A stretch of 64,000 bases of DNA, from NCBI RefSeq assembly GCF_001975225.1, contig NZ_CP019445.1, forward strand, positions 1,240,001 through 1,304,000, read 5' to 3'. Position numbers and translations under genes: made by a program. The notes below the pieces were generated by a model. It was not told where the DNA came from, ran no database searches, and worked only from the letters and a program-made list of their open reading frames with translations. The number at the start of each line of letters is the position of its first letter. Position 1 is the first letter of the stretch. The DNA comes from Kosakonia cowanii JCM 10956 = DSM 18146 (GTDB lineage: Bacteria > Pseudomonadota > Gammaproteobacteria > Enterobacterales > Enterobacteriaceae). Shown piece after piece: positions 26,262-38,635 of this stretch.

Positions 26262-28076
26262 ATGGGCTTCTACTTTTCCCGATTTGAAGATCGCAAACCG
26301 CCCGAGCCGCTGAAAACGCCGCGCTGGGCGATGATTACCTGGCAGATATTAGCGGTTGCGGCGCTGATTCTGGGTGCGAATTATATCTACTGGCGCTGGA
26401 CGGCGTCGCTGAATATGGATGCCCTGTGGTACGCCATTCCGCTGGTATTAGCGGAAACGCTGGCGTGGATTGGTACGGTGTTATTTACCATCAACCTGTG
26501 GAAAGAGGAGGATCCGCCGCAAGCGCCGCCGCCACAGGAGATCAATGACTGCCTGGGCGCAGATGAAGCGGTCGAACCGCGCCCGGTGAAAGTGGATCTC
26601 TTTATCGCCACCTACTCCGAAGATGTTGAGCTGGTCAGGCTCTCCATCCGCGATGCGATGAAAATGGCGTACCCCTTTCCCCTCGATTACCGCGTGCATG
26701 TGCTGGATGACGGGCGACGCCCGGAGATGAAAGCCGTCTGCGACGAAGAGGGGGTCAATTACATTACCCGGCAGACCAATATCGGCTACAAAGCGGGTAA
26801 CCTGCGCAACGGTCTTGAGCAGACCGACGGCGATTTTCTGGTGATTTGCGATGCTGACACCCGCGTCTTCCCGACCCTGCTCGCCCACACCCTCGGCTAC
26901 TTCCGCAACCCGGATGTGGCGTGGGTGCAGACGCCTCAATGGTTTTACGACCTGCCCGCCGGGGAGAACCTCTCGCGCTGGCTGGAGCGAAAAACCGGCA
27001 AAGTGGGCTACGCCTTCGGCTGGCTGGCGCAGAAAATTGTCGGCCCGGTGACGATGGGACGCGATCCCTTTTTTAACGATCCGCGCATGTTTTACGATGT
27101 GATCCTGCGCCGCCGTAACTGGGCTAACGCCGCCTTCTGCTGCGGCGCGGCATCGGTGCACCGGCGCGAAGCGGTGATGCAAGCAGCGCTGCGCAGCTAT
27201 GTCTGGACGGTGGAAGAGGAGATTGACCGCCATACGCGCGATATCCGCGATCCCGCCACCCGCGAGGCGCTCCAGGAGGCGATGCGCCCCCACGTCGCTT
27301 TCGATACTGAACTGACGCCCTATAAATTTCACGTCTCGGAAGATATCTACACCTCGATCCTGCTGCATGGCGATGCGGCGCGAAACTGGCGCTCGGTGAT
27401 GCACCCGCGTATCGAATCAAAAATGCTATCGCCGCAAGATATGCTGACGTGGATGATCCAGCGCTTTAAGTATGCCGCCGGATCGCTCGATATTCTGTTT
27501 CATGACAATATCTTCAGCCGCCGCCGCTTTAAGCTCTCGCTGCCGCAAACCCTGATGTACGCCACCACCTTCTGGTCCTATATGGCCTGCGTCTGGAACG
27601 CCATTTTCCTGATTTCGCCGATTATCTACCTCTTCACCGGCATTCCGCCGGTGTCGGCCTGGTCGACGCCCTTTTATCTCCACTTCCTGCCCTTTTTTAT
27701 CCTCTCGGAGCTGGCATTTATGTTTGGCACATGGGGCATTTCCGCCTGGGATGGGCGCGCATCCTATCTGTCGTTCTTCTCGATGAATCTGCGGGCGCTA
27801 AATACGGTGCTACGCGGCGAGCAGATCAAGTTTCACGTTACGCCGAAGGAGCGCCAGACCGGGCGCTTTCTCTACCTGGTGAAACCACAAATCGCCATCG
27901 TGCTGCTCACCCTGACCGGGCTGATTTGGGGCGGCATTCAGGTGGCGCGCGGCCAGGTGGATGACCCTTCCGGCTATGTCATCAATATCTTTTGGGGTGC
28001 CGTCAACATTGCCGCGATGTTGCCGCTGATCCTCGCCGCCATCTGGACGCCGGACGAAGAGGAGGCGCGAACATGA
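26262..28076 (+). CDS. BcsA-like family 2 processive glycosyltransferase
   Basis: This inner-membrane synthase of 604 residues starts at MGFYFSRFEDRKPPEP. Two membrane segments (about 23-80), a GT-A domain (about 110-420) and four to five C-terminal membrane segments (about 425-600) follow the cellulose-synthase plan. Catalytic Asp150 (LDDG), Asp197/Asp199 (CDADT) and Asp361 (VSEDIY) are present, as are TPQWFYD and FCCGA equivalents of the VQTP and FFCGS motifs. The usual QxxRW reads QRFKY at 400-404. There is no C-terminal PilZ domain. The product is probably a beta-glucan-like polymer, but the sugar cannot be told. An earlier ATG at 26166 is unlikely. Confidence 0.88.
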   Translation: MGFYFSRFEDRKPPEPLKTPRWAMITWQILAVAALILGANYIYWRWTASLNMDALWYAIPLVLAETLAWIGTVLFTINLWKEEDPPQAPPPQEINDCLGADEAVEPRPVKVDLFIATYSEDVELVRLSIRDAMKMAYPFPLDYRVHVLDDGRRPEMKAVCDEEGVNYITRQTNIGYKAGNLRNGLEQTDGDFLVICDADTRVFPTLLAHTLGYFRNPDVAWVQTPQWFYDLPAGENLSRWLERKTGKVGYAFGWLAQKIVGPVTMGRDPFFNDPRMFYDVILRRRNWANAAFCCGAASVHRREAVMQAALRSYVWTVEEEIDRHTRDIRDPATREALQEAMRPHVAFDTELTPYKFHVSEDIYTSILLHGDAARNWRSVMHPRIESKMLSPQDMLTWMIQRFKYAAGSLDILFHDNIFSRRRFKLSLPQTLMYATTFWSYMACVWNAIFLISPIIYLFTGIPPVSAWSTPFYLHFLPFFILSELAFMFGTWGISAWDGRASYLSFFSMNLRALNTVLRGEQIKFHVTPKERQTGRFLYLVKPQIAIVLLTLTGLIWGGIQVARGQVDDPSGYVINIFWGAVNIAAMLPLILAAIWTPDEEEART

Positions 28077-29404
28077 GAACGCGCGACGCACTGCTTTCTG
28101 CACGCAGTTACATCACTATCCTGCTCGGTTTTCTGCTCGGCTTCGCCATCGTGGTGTGGGTGGAAAAACAGATGCCGACCCGCGTTGAGAGCAGCGGTGG
28201 CATGGCGCTCAGTAAAGATTTCCCGCCGCTGCCCACCTCGCGTGCGCTCACCTTTGAGGAGGCGATCTGGGCGCGCGTGGCCTGGCAATATTACGTCAAC
28301 AATACGCAACCCAACGGCCTGCCGAATGCCCAGGATGGGCAGGCGTGGTTCAGCTTATGGAGCGCGGGCAGCTATCTGCTGGCGGTGATTGCCGCACAAC
28401 AGTTGCACATCCTCAGCGAAGCAGAGAGCGATGCGCGCATCAGCAATGCGCTGGCAACACTCGGCGGGCTGCCACTTACGCCGCAGGGCGTGCCAGCGGC
28501 CTACTATCACTCCGATACGCTGAAAATTCTCGGCAAACCGGAAAGCTCCGCCATCGGCATGGGCCGCCTGCTGGTGGCGCTGCAAACCCTGCTCTGGCGC
28601 TCGCCGCAGCACGCGGAGGCGGTGCGCGATCTCTTTAACCGCTGGCAGGTGGGCGCGCTTATCGTCACCAGCGGCGCAACGCAGGCCGCCGCGCCGCTGC
28701 ATCACTGGGCGCTGGCCACCGATGAGCCGCGCAACAGCTTTGGCTATCGACTTTATGCCAGCCATACGCTGCGGCTGATCGACAGCGCCGCCGGGCTGGC
28801 AGTGACCAACCCGCCTGAGGGGCAGCAGATGATCGATATCGACGGCATTATGGTGCCCGATGAGGGGCTGCGCACACCGTGGGGACGCCAGCCTTCGCTC
28901 ATTAGCCTCCCCTATCTGTTAACTGGCCTTGAGCTGGGCTTTGATGCGCAGAGCGCCGAAATTGCCTTTCGCATCATGCAGATCCAGCAGCGCCGCCACA
29001 GCCTGCGGGTGCGTAAACCGCCCATCAGTACCGACTATGCCGAACCCGCGCCGGACTTTATCAATGACCTGCCCAACCGCCAGCCTATCGACAATGAGGC
29101 GCTGCGCGATGCGCCGCCTGAGCTGACGGCGATCACCTCGACCCGCTCGGCCTTCGCCTGGTATGCCCTGTTTCGCAACAGCTGGAGCGAGGCCCTGCGC
29201 CAGCAAGCGCAGGTGCTGCAAGTGCCGGGCAAAGGGTGGCAGCGCGGGCATAACCTCAACAACAGCGTGAACAGCGTGATTGATGCCGACACCAATGCCA
29301 TCGTGCTGGAGAGCCTGGCCTATATCGCCCACGGCCAGATGCTGTGCCTGGCCTGTTTTAACCCCGCGCCCCGTTCCCCTTCGTCAGCAGGAGCTACGCC
29401 ATGA
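28073..29404 (+). CDS. DUF3131 protein 1, membrane-anchored
   Basis: This 443-residue protein has one N-terminal membrane anchor (ITILLGFLLGFAIVVWV, about 14-30) and a periplasmic DUF3131 domain, a glucoamylase-like (alpha/alpha) fold often next to glycan synthases. The ATG overlaps the synthase stop (ATGA), with AGGAGG upstream. It is the most divergent of the three copies: the TGLVN box of the others reads NGLPNAQDG here, so its catalytic role is less sure. A Cys-containing tail (LCLACF) ends the domain. Confidence 0.82.
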   Translation: MRTRDALLSARSYITILLGFLLGFAIVVWVEKQMPTRVESSGGMALSKDFPPLPTSRALTFEEAIWARVAWQYYVNNTQPNGLPNAQDGQAWFSLWSAGSYLLAVIAAQQLHILSEAESDARISNALATLGGLPLTPQGVPAAYYHSDTLKILGKPESSAIGMGRLLVALQTLLWRSPQHAEAVRDLFNRWQVGALIVTSGATQAAAPLHHWALATDEPRNSFGYRLYASHTLRLIDSAAGLAVTNPPEGQQMIDIDGIMVPDEGLRTPWGRQPSLISLPYLLTGLELGFDAQSAEIAFRIMQIQQRRHSLRVRKPPISTDYAEPAPDFINDLPNRQPIDNEALRDAPPELTAITSTRSAFAWYALFRNSWSEALRQQAQVLQVPGKGWQRGHNLNNSVNSVIDADTNAIVLESLAYIAHGQMLCLACFNPAPRSPSSAGATP

Positions 29405-30945
29405 AGCTGAAAGCACTACTCTTTTTTCCCCTGTTGGCCGGGTTTATGGCGCTCTGGATGACGCTGAGCCAGGCGCGCGCTGGCGATCTTCCGGCATCGG
29501 ACTATGCGCCGCGCAGCGGCAAGCTGACGGCGCAAGAGATGACGATGGCGAGAAACGCCTGGCAATACTTTGTCGCCAACTACCAGCCCACCACCGGGCT
29601 GGTTAACGCGGTAAACAAATACCCCTCCACCACCATGTGGGACAGCGGCTCCTACCTTGCTGCGCTGACGGCGGCACGCGAACTGGGGATTATCGATAAA
29701 GCGGAGTTTGATCGGCGGATGCTGAAGATCCTCGCCACCATCAACAAGCTGGATCTGTTTCGCAATGAGCTGCCCAACAAAGCCTATAACACCCTCACCG
29801 CACAGAAGGTGAACTACACCAACAAACCGGGCGAGATTGGCTTCTCGGCGCTTGATATCGGGCGCATGTTGATCTGGCTGAAGGTGATCAAAGAGCGCTA
29901 CCCGGAGTATGGCAACAGTATCGATAACATCGTGCTGGGCTGGGATTTTAGCCATGCTGTTGACCCGTGCGGCACGCTCTACGGTGCTTACCTCGAAAAT
30001 GGTCAGCCGAAGTATGTGCAGGAGGGGCGCCTCGGGTATGAGGAGTATGGTGCCGCCGGTTTCCAGCTGTGGGGCTTCAACACCTGCCAGGCGAGCCGAC
30101 CGCAGCCCTATGAGCTGGCGGAAATTTACTGCGTGCTGGTGCCCTACGACACGCGCGATCCGCGCGCCACCTCGCAGCACAACTATGTGGTGACTGAATC
30201 CTATCTGCTTTACGGTCTTGAGTTCGGCTTTGATAACCCGAACGATCGCAACAACAGCCCGCGCAACTACTCCCATCCGTGGATGAAAAACTTCGCCGAC
30301 CGCGTCTACCAGGCGCAGGAGAACCGCTACACCATTACCGGCGTGCTCACCGCACGCTCCGAGCACCAGCTCGATAAAGCCCCCTACTTCGTCTATGACA
30401 CGGTCTACACCGATGGCTATGACTGGAACACCATCACCGATAAAGGGCAGTTTATGCCCAGCGCCGCCGCCGTCTCCCTGAAAGCGGCGCTCGGCATGTG
30501 GGTGCTGTGGGATTCCCCCTACACCGATCGCCTGATGAGCGCCATCGAGAACGCCAACGAAGAGGGCAAGGGTTACTACGAAGGGCTGTATGAGAATGGC
30601 GACGGCCCGATCAAAGAGTTCACCGCCAACAACAACGGCATCATGCTTGAGGCGCTGCTGTTCAAAAAAGAGGGCAAGCTGCTGCAATTCAACACCGATA
30701 ACCCGAAAAACCGCAACTTCGCCCCGTCGCTGTGGGAGAAGAAGCTGGTCGATCTGTTTGAGGAGAACAACGCCCGCCGTAACCGACCGTTCCTTGAGAG
30801 CACGCCGTCGGTGAAAAACTGGTGTCAGCAGACCGGCACCACCCAGCGCACGAAACCTGCCTGCCAGGCGTGCCAGTGCGCCTCCTGTAATGCGGATGAG
30901 CCTGTGAAGCTGCCGCCGGTGACTGCGCAATGTCTAAAACCGTAG
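29401..30945 (+). CDS. DUF3131 protein 2, exported with Cys-rich tail
   Basis: This 514-residue protein has a signal peptide or signal anchor (LLFFPLLAGFMALWMTL, cleavage near ARA|GDL). The large DUF3131 domain has conserved AWQYFVANYQPTTGLVN, WDSGSYLAAL and DGYDWNTITD. It ends with seven cysteines in the last 50 residues (NWCQQ, ACQACQCASC, QCLKP), which could form disulfides or bind metal. The start overlaps the previous gene (ATGA) and the end overlaps the next by 16 bp. Probably a periplasmic hydrolase or lyase acting on the nascent glucan; the activity is inferred from fold and context. Confidence 0.83.
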   Translation: MKLKALLFFPLLAGFMALWMTLSQARAGDLPASDYAPRSGKLTAQEMTMARNAWQYFVANYQPTTGLVNAVNKYPSTTMWDSGSYLAALTAARELGIIDKAEFDRRMLKILATINKLDLFRNELPNKAYNTLTAQKVNYTNKPGEIGFSALDIGRMLIWLKVIKERYPEYGNSIDNIVLGWDFSHAVDPCGTLYGAYLENGQPKYVQEGRLGYEEYGAAGFQLWGFNTCQASRPQPYELAEIYCVLVPYDTRDPRATSQHNYVVTESYLLYGLEFGFDNPNDRNNSPRNYSHPWMKNFADRVYQAQENRYTITGVLTARSEHQLDKAPYFVYDTVYTDGYDWNTITDKGQFMPSAAAVSLKAALGMWVLWDSPYTDRLMSAIENANEEGKGYYEGLYENGDGPIKEFTANNNGIMLEALLFKKEGKLLQFNTDNPKNRNFAPSLWEKKLVDLFEENNARRNRPFLESTPSVKNWCQQTGTTQRTKPACQACQCASCNADEPVKLPPVTAQCLKP

Positions 30946-32321
30946 TTCGCTGGCTGGCGATCCTTCTGCTGCTGCTCGCCGCCTTTGCGCTATTTCGCGA
31001 GGGCGGCGCAGGCTGGCGCTGGCTGACGAAAGGGGCGTGGAACACCACCGCGCGCGTCAGCAGCCTGACGCCGCAGGAGCGCGAGTGGGCCGCCATCGCC
31101 TGGCGTTACTTCGTCAATAACACCCAGCCGCAAACCGGGCTGGTCAACGGCAGCGACAAGCAGCCGCGCGTTACGCTGTGGCAGATGGGCGACACGCTTA
31201 TCGCCCTGCTGGCGGCAAAAGATCTCGATCTGGTTGATGATAAGGAGTTTGACGCGCGCCTCACCCGCCTGCTCGGCACCCTCAACCGGCTAATGCTTAC
31301 CGATACCCGCACGCCCGGCAGGCTCTACTCCAGCCAGACGGCGACCATCGTCGACTTTAGCGGCAAGCCGGTGAAGAGCGGCTGGTCGGCGAAAGATATG
31401 GCGCGGTTGATGCTGGCGCTGCGCCTGACCGCCGAACGCGCGCCGCAGTACCGCGAGTATCTCGACAAAGTGATCCTGCGCTGGAATTTCTGCCCGGTCA
31501 TGGATGGCGAAGGCGAGCTGTGGTCCGCCTCGCTGCAAAACGGCCAGCCGGTGGTGCGCGAAGAGCTGCGCCTCGGCGAGAGCGAATATGCCGCCAGCGC
31601 CTTCCGCCTGTGGGGTTTCCCGGCCGGGAAAGCGCTCACGCCGCCGTCAAAAAACGTCATCATCTACCAGCGCAGCCTGCCGGTGGATGCCCGCGATCCG
31701 CGCACTACCTGGCAGCCGTCAATCCTCTCAACGGTGCCAGCAATGTTGCCGGGGCTGGAGTTTGGCTGGCAGCCGCCGGGGCTGAGTGACGAGGTGCAAA
31801 CCCTGCTGCGCGATCGGGCGCAGGGCGTCTGGCTGACACAGAAAACGCGCTGGGAAAAAGAGAAGATCCTCACCGCCCGCGCCGACTTCACCCTCGCGCA
31901 GGCACCGTGGCACGTGGAGGACAGCGTGTGGGGAAATGGCTATGCGTGGAACACCCTCGGCGATGACGGCAAATATTACCCGCGGCTGTCGCAGGTAACG
32001 ACCAAAGCAGTGTTTGCCTTGTGGGTGTTGTGGGATACCGCCTACACCAATGCCCTGATGGCAGTGACGGAACACCTGAACGACCCCGAACGCGGCTGGT
32101 TTGAGGGACGCGTTGAAGCGACGGGCGATATCAACAAAATGGTGACGCTCTCCACCAACGCGATGGTGCTGGAGGCGCTGCTCTACAAAGCCAACGGCGG
32201 GCCGCTCTTTCGCGACGGTTTAATCGACGATGAGAGCTATTTCGTGCGCCGCACGACAGATGAATTTAACAAACCCGGCCTCTGCCTGCCGGGTGAACGC
32301 ACCCCGAGGGCCGCGCCATGA
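30930..32321 (+). CDS. DUF3131 protein 3, membrane-anchored
   Basis: This 463-residue protein has an N-terminal anchor (LAILLLLLAAFALF, about 9-22) and a DUF3131 domain closely related to copy 2 (AWRYFVNNTQPQTGLVN, GYAWNTLGDDGKYY, ALWVLWDTAYTNALM). Translation is coupled on both sides. Three paralogues in a row suggest stepwise or complex-forming action on the polymer in the periplasm. Confidence 0.83.
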   Translation: MSKTVVRWLAILLLLLAAFALFREGGAGWRWLTKGAWNTTARVSSLTPQEREWAAIAWRYFVNNTQPQTGLVNGSDKQPRVTLWQMGDTLIALLAAKDLDLVDDKEFDARLTRLLGTLNRLMLTDTRTPGRLYSSQTATIVDFSGKPVKSGWSAKDMARLMLALRLTAERAPQYREYLDKVILRWNFCPVMDGEGELWSASLQNGQPVVREELRLGESEYAASAFRLWGFPAGKALTPPSKNVIIYQRSLPVDARDPRTTWQPSILSTVPAMLPGLEFGWQPPGLSDEVQTLLRDRAQGVWLTQKTRWEKEKILTARADFTLAQAPWHVEDSVWGNGYAWNTLGDDGKYYPRLSQVTTKAVFALWVLWDTAYTNALMAVTEHLNDPERGWFEGRVEATGDINKMVTLSTNAMVLEALLYKANGGPLFRDGLIDDESYFVRRTTDEFNKPGLCLPGERTPRAAP

Positions 32322-32751
32322 AATTCTACCGCGATCTCTTTGAAGCGAGTCTGAGCCGCGTCTTCCCGGATGATGAGAAACGCGCCTTCTTTAACGCCTT
32401 CTACACCACCTTTATGCATATGTCGCCAGAGACAGAGCAGCACTTCGCCCGCCTTGAGAATGAAGAGGGGCAACAGCTGGTTTATAAGAGCTTCTTTGCC
32501 ATGCTGGCGGTCGACGGCGCGCTGTTTGTGCCCGATTTCCTCGAGCGGCTGGCACGCGAACAGAGCACCGACGGCCTGCGTTTGCCGCCGCGCTTTTTTG
32601 CCCTCTGGCGGGAAGCGATGTTGATTACCGTGCGCCAGCGCGACCCGCAGTGCGATGAAGAGACGCTGACCGCGTGGGCGATGGCGATTGCGCCGGGGCT
32701 GGAGTACCTGCGCCGCCAGGCAGAACTGCACTACCAGGCCGGGGAGGCATC

Positions 32752-32755
<4 letters not shown>
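32318..32755 (+). CDS. Globin-like sensor protein lacking the proximal histidine
   Basis: This 145-residue helical protein follows the pattern of single-domain bacterial globins: [16 protein letters not shown] (B-C helices), then [23 protein letters not shown] (F-G) and [12 protein letters not shown] (H). Where relatives have the heme-binding F8 His in an xHS motif, this one has Gln82 (EQS), so it may not hold heme in the normal way. It overlaps both neighbours by ATGA and lies directly before the hybrid kinase, suggesting a sensor or adaptor subunit for it. The family call rests on pattern recognition only. Confidence 0.6.
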
Positions 32756-35407
<2,652 letters not shown>

Positions 35408-35418
<11 letters not shown>

Positions 35419-37600
35419 CGCGCTGCTGCTGTCGTTCTTACTCTCAACCCAGGCTTTTGCCACCGCGCTGCCCGTCACCTGGTCCCTTGCCGGAGAGTGG
35501 CGCGTGCACGATGCTAACGATCCCGCTTTCGATGGCGTCAGCGCCTCCAGCGCCGACTGGCGCACCCTGCGTGTGCCCGCCAACTGGTACAGCGACGGGC
35601 TGGATCACCAGGGCGCGCTCTGGTACCGGCACAGCTTTACCCTGCCAGAGCAGTCTGCCGATACGCTGGCAACGCTGGTGTTTGACGGCGTCGACTACCT
35701 TGCCGACGTGACGCTGAACGGCCAGCGGCTGGCGCACCATGAGGGCTACTATCAGCGCTTCCCGGTGGATGTCAGCCAGGCGCTACGCCGCCATAACCAG
35801 CTGACGGTGCGCGTCGATAGCCCGTTTGAAGATCCAAAAACTATCTGGCCGCTGCATAAAACCATGGTCAAAGGGGTGCTGAACCAGCATGACACTCGCC
35901 CTGGCGGTGCCTGGTCGGCGCAGGGGCAGGATGCCAACTCCGGCGGCATCTGGGCACCGGTCCGGCTGCACCTTAGCCGCGGCGCGGCAATTGATGAAGT
36001 CATCCTGCGCCCGCAGTGGCAACAGGGGCTGGCGAAGCCAATGCTGCGCGCCGAGATCCGCTACCGGGCGAAACAGGCCGGGCCGGTGACGCTGCGCCTG
36101 GCGGCGAAGCCGGATAATTTTTATGGTCGTGACTACCGCCAGGAATTTCCCGTCACACTTGAGACAGGCGACAGCAAGGTGCTGACGGTGACGCTGCCGA
36201 TGGAAGCCGCCAGGCTCTGGTGGCCGGTGGGTCACGGTAAACCCAACCTCTACCGCGTTCGCGCCTCGCTCATCGATCGGCAAGGGGTGATGGATACCGC
36301 CGTCACGCGCACTGGCCTGCGCAAAATGGAGGAAGCGCCGGATAACAAAGGCTGGCGCATCAACGATAAGCGCCTGTTTGTGAAGGGCAGCAACTATATC
36401 GGCTCGCCGTGGCTCGGCACCATGACGCGCGCCAAGTATCGCCAGGATTTCGAACTGGTAACGGGGATGAACGCCAATGCGATACGCGTGCATGGTCATG
36501 TCGCCGGGCGCGCGCTGTATGACGTCGCCGATGAGATGGGGCTGATGATCTGGCAGGATGTGCCGTTGCAGTGGGGCTATAACAACAGTAGCGAATTTGC
36601 CGATAACGCCGCGCGCCAGACGCGGGAGATGGTGGCACAGTTCGGCAACTCACCAGCGATTGTGGCCTGGGGTGGGCACAACGAGCCGCCGTGGAACTCG
36701 CCGTGGATGGAGAAGCGCTTTAAAGACTGGAATAAAGATCTTAACCGCGAGCTGACGCAGAAAGTGGCGGACGCGCTGGCCGAGGACACCTCGCGCATCG
36801 TGCACCGCTTCTCCGCCGTGGAGGAGCACTACTGGCAGGGGTGGTATTTCGGCACCATGCGCGATGTGCTGGCTCCGGCGAAAACCGGCATCATTACCGA
36901 GTTTGGCGCTCAGGCGCTGCCGCGCCTCTCGACCCTCAAAACCATTATTCCCGCCAGCGAGATGTGGCCGAAGAGTACCGATGCGAAAGATCCCGGCTGG
37001 GATCGCTGGAAGTATCACAACTTCCAGCCGTTCCAGACCTTTGGCTTTGCCAACGTGCCGCGCGGCGAGAATATTCAGCAAACCATCGATAATACCCAGC
37101 GCTACCAGGCGCAGCTGGTGGCAATGGCGGCAGAGAGCTATCGCCGCCAGCGTTATCAACCGGTTACCGCCCTGTTCCACTTTATGTTTGTCGAGACCTG
37201 GCCGTCGATCAACTGGGGCGTCGTTGACTATCTGCGTCAGCCGAAAGCGGGCTACTACGCGCTGAAAACTGCCTATCAACCGCTGCTGCCCTCTATCGAG
37301 CCGGTCACGGCAAACTGGCAGACCAATAAAGCGAATATCTTGCGGCTGTGGGCAATTAACGATAGCTGGTCGGCCTGCGAAAAGTGCACGCTGAAGTGGC
37401 GCATCACGCAAAACGACAACAGTCTGGAGAACGGTGAGCTGCCGCTGACCCTCGAAGCGGATTCCGGCCAGATGGTGAAAGAGGTTTCGGTAACCCCCAC
37501 CGCGCCCGGCGAAGCCAGGATCGCCTACTGGATTGAAGACCAGCAGGGCAAAGTGGTCGGTAAAAACGCACGCGTGGAAGCAGTGACCGCCGCACCGTGA
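35408..37600 (+). CDS. Exported family 2 glycoside hydrolase
   Basis: This 730-residue periplasmic or secreted enzyme has a signal peptide ending [10 protein letters not shown]. It shows the GH2 plan: sugar-binding jelly roll (about 25-190), Ig-like domain and TIM barrel (about 310-620). The acid/base is Glu426 (WGGHNEPPW) and the nucleophile Glu498 (IITEFGAQ). Closest in look to beta-mannosidase or exo-beta-glycosidase members; the exact bond is unknown. GGAGG precedes the ATG pair. It overlaps the kinase gene by 11 bp and closes the glucan operon, so it likely trims or recycles the polymer. Confidence 0.88.
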
Positions 37601-37660
37601 CAGGTGCGGCCATAACCTTTACTCTGCTGGTTATCGCAATGTCCTTACCCTGGAGCATCG

Positions 37661-38446
37661 ATGACAACAGAGAATCTGGCGCAAATGGGCGCCGCGCGGG
37701 TGGTGAAGCGGGTTAACGCCACCGGAATAGCCGTGATTGAGAAAGCGCCGGTCAGCAAGGTTGAGTACGCCTTCTACCACCAGGTTGCGCCCGAGCTAAA
37801 CCGCGCGGAAATCCTTACCCCAGCCTTGCTGGCAGCCGATGCCAGCACGCGCGCCCTCACCCTTGAAGCGATTCCCTACCCTGTTAGCCAGCAAAATGTC
37901 GCGAACGACGCTATCGTGTCGATGCTGGCACGGTTACACCGCTTTGCGCCGGATAAGAACTGGAACTATCACCCCCATCGCTGGCCCGACGCGCAGCTGG
38001 CGCTGAGCCTGCAACTGCTCGCCTTGCCGGAAGAGGCCGCCAGCGTGCTGCGCCGCTGCCAGCGCGAGAGCGACAGGCTTTTTGCCGAAGCGGGCCTGAT
38101 TTCTGGCGACAGTAATGCTGGCAACTGGGGGCAGCGCGAGAACGGCGAGTTTGTGCTGTTTGACTGGGAGCGGTTCAGCACCGGTCACCCGGCCATTGAT
38201 TTAGCCCCGCTGATTAAAGGCATGGGCACGCCTGAGGAGTATCGACACCTCGCGGCGCGCTACTGCCGATTTAATCCGCGGTCGGAAAACGATCTCGCTC
38301 GCGATATTGCCTTAGCGAAAGCGTGGATTGTCAGCGAAGTGATTACGCTCCTTCACAAGCGACAGAAAGCGGATTTTCCGCGTTTTCAGCACTGGTATCG
38401 CAGCTATTTGCCCGACTGGCTGAGGGAAGTGGAAAAAATGAAGTGA
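37661..38446 (+). CDS. Aminoglycoside/choline phosphotransferase-fold protein
   Basis: This 261-residue kinase-like protein has SGDSNAGNWG as the catalytic loop (HGDxxxxN with Ser for His) and LFDWERFSTGHPAIDLA as the metal-binding loop. The family includes thiamine, choline and aminoglycoside kinases; the substrate is unknown. CTGGAG precedes the ATG. The 60-bp gap after the GH2 gene lets it belong to that operon or stand alone. I see no signal peptide. Confidence 0.75.
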   Translation: MTTENLAQMGAARVVKRVNATGIAVIEKAPVSKVEYAFYHQVAPELNRAEILTPALLAADASTRALTLEAIPYPVSQQNVANDAIVSMLARLHRFAPDKNWNYHPHRWPDAQLALSLQLLALPEEAASVLRRCQRESDRLFAEAGLISGDSNAGNWGQRENGEFVLFDWERFSTGHPAIDLAPLIKGMGTPEEYRHLAARYCRFNPRSENDLARDIALAKAWIVSEVITLLHKRQKADFPRFQHWYRSYLPDWLREVEKMK

Positions 38447-38635
38447 GCCAATAATTGAGACTGCCGGCGGGGTTATTCGGATAATAAAAGCCTAATAGCG
38501 GCAAAATATCATACGTTTCTCCCGACGCAATTGTTTACTCCTTATTTCTGGTAGGTTGTATTTAAGATTATACTCATTACCCTTTCAGTCAAATGGGATA
38601 GTCACGTATGAATAACTGATAGCGTAATGATATAA

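Noticed and set aside
29416..30930. 504-codon antisense frame under the second DUF3131 gene
   Set aside because: A codon-bias shadow of a GC-rich gene: no ribosome binding site, no recognisable motif, and the plus-strand gene is fully supported.
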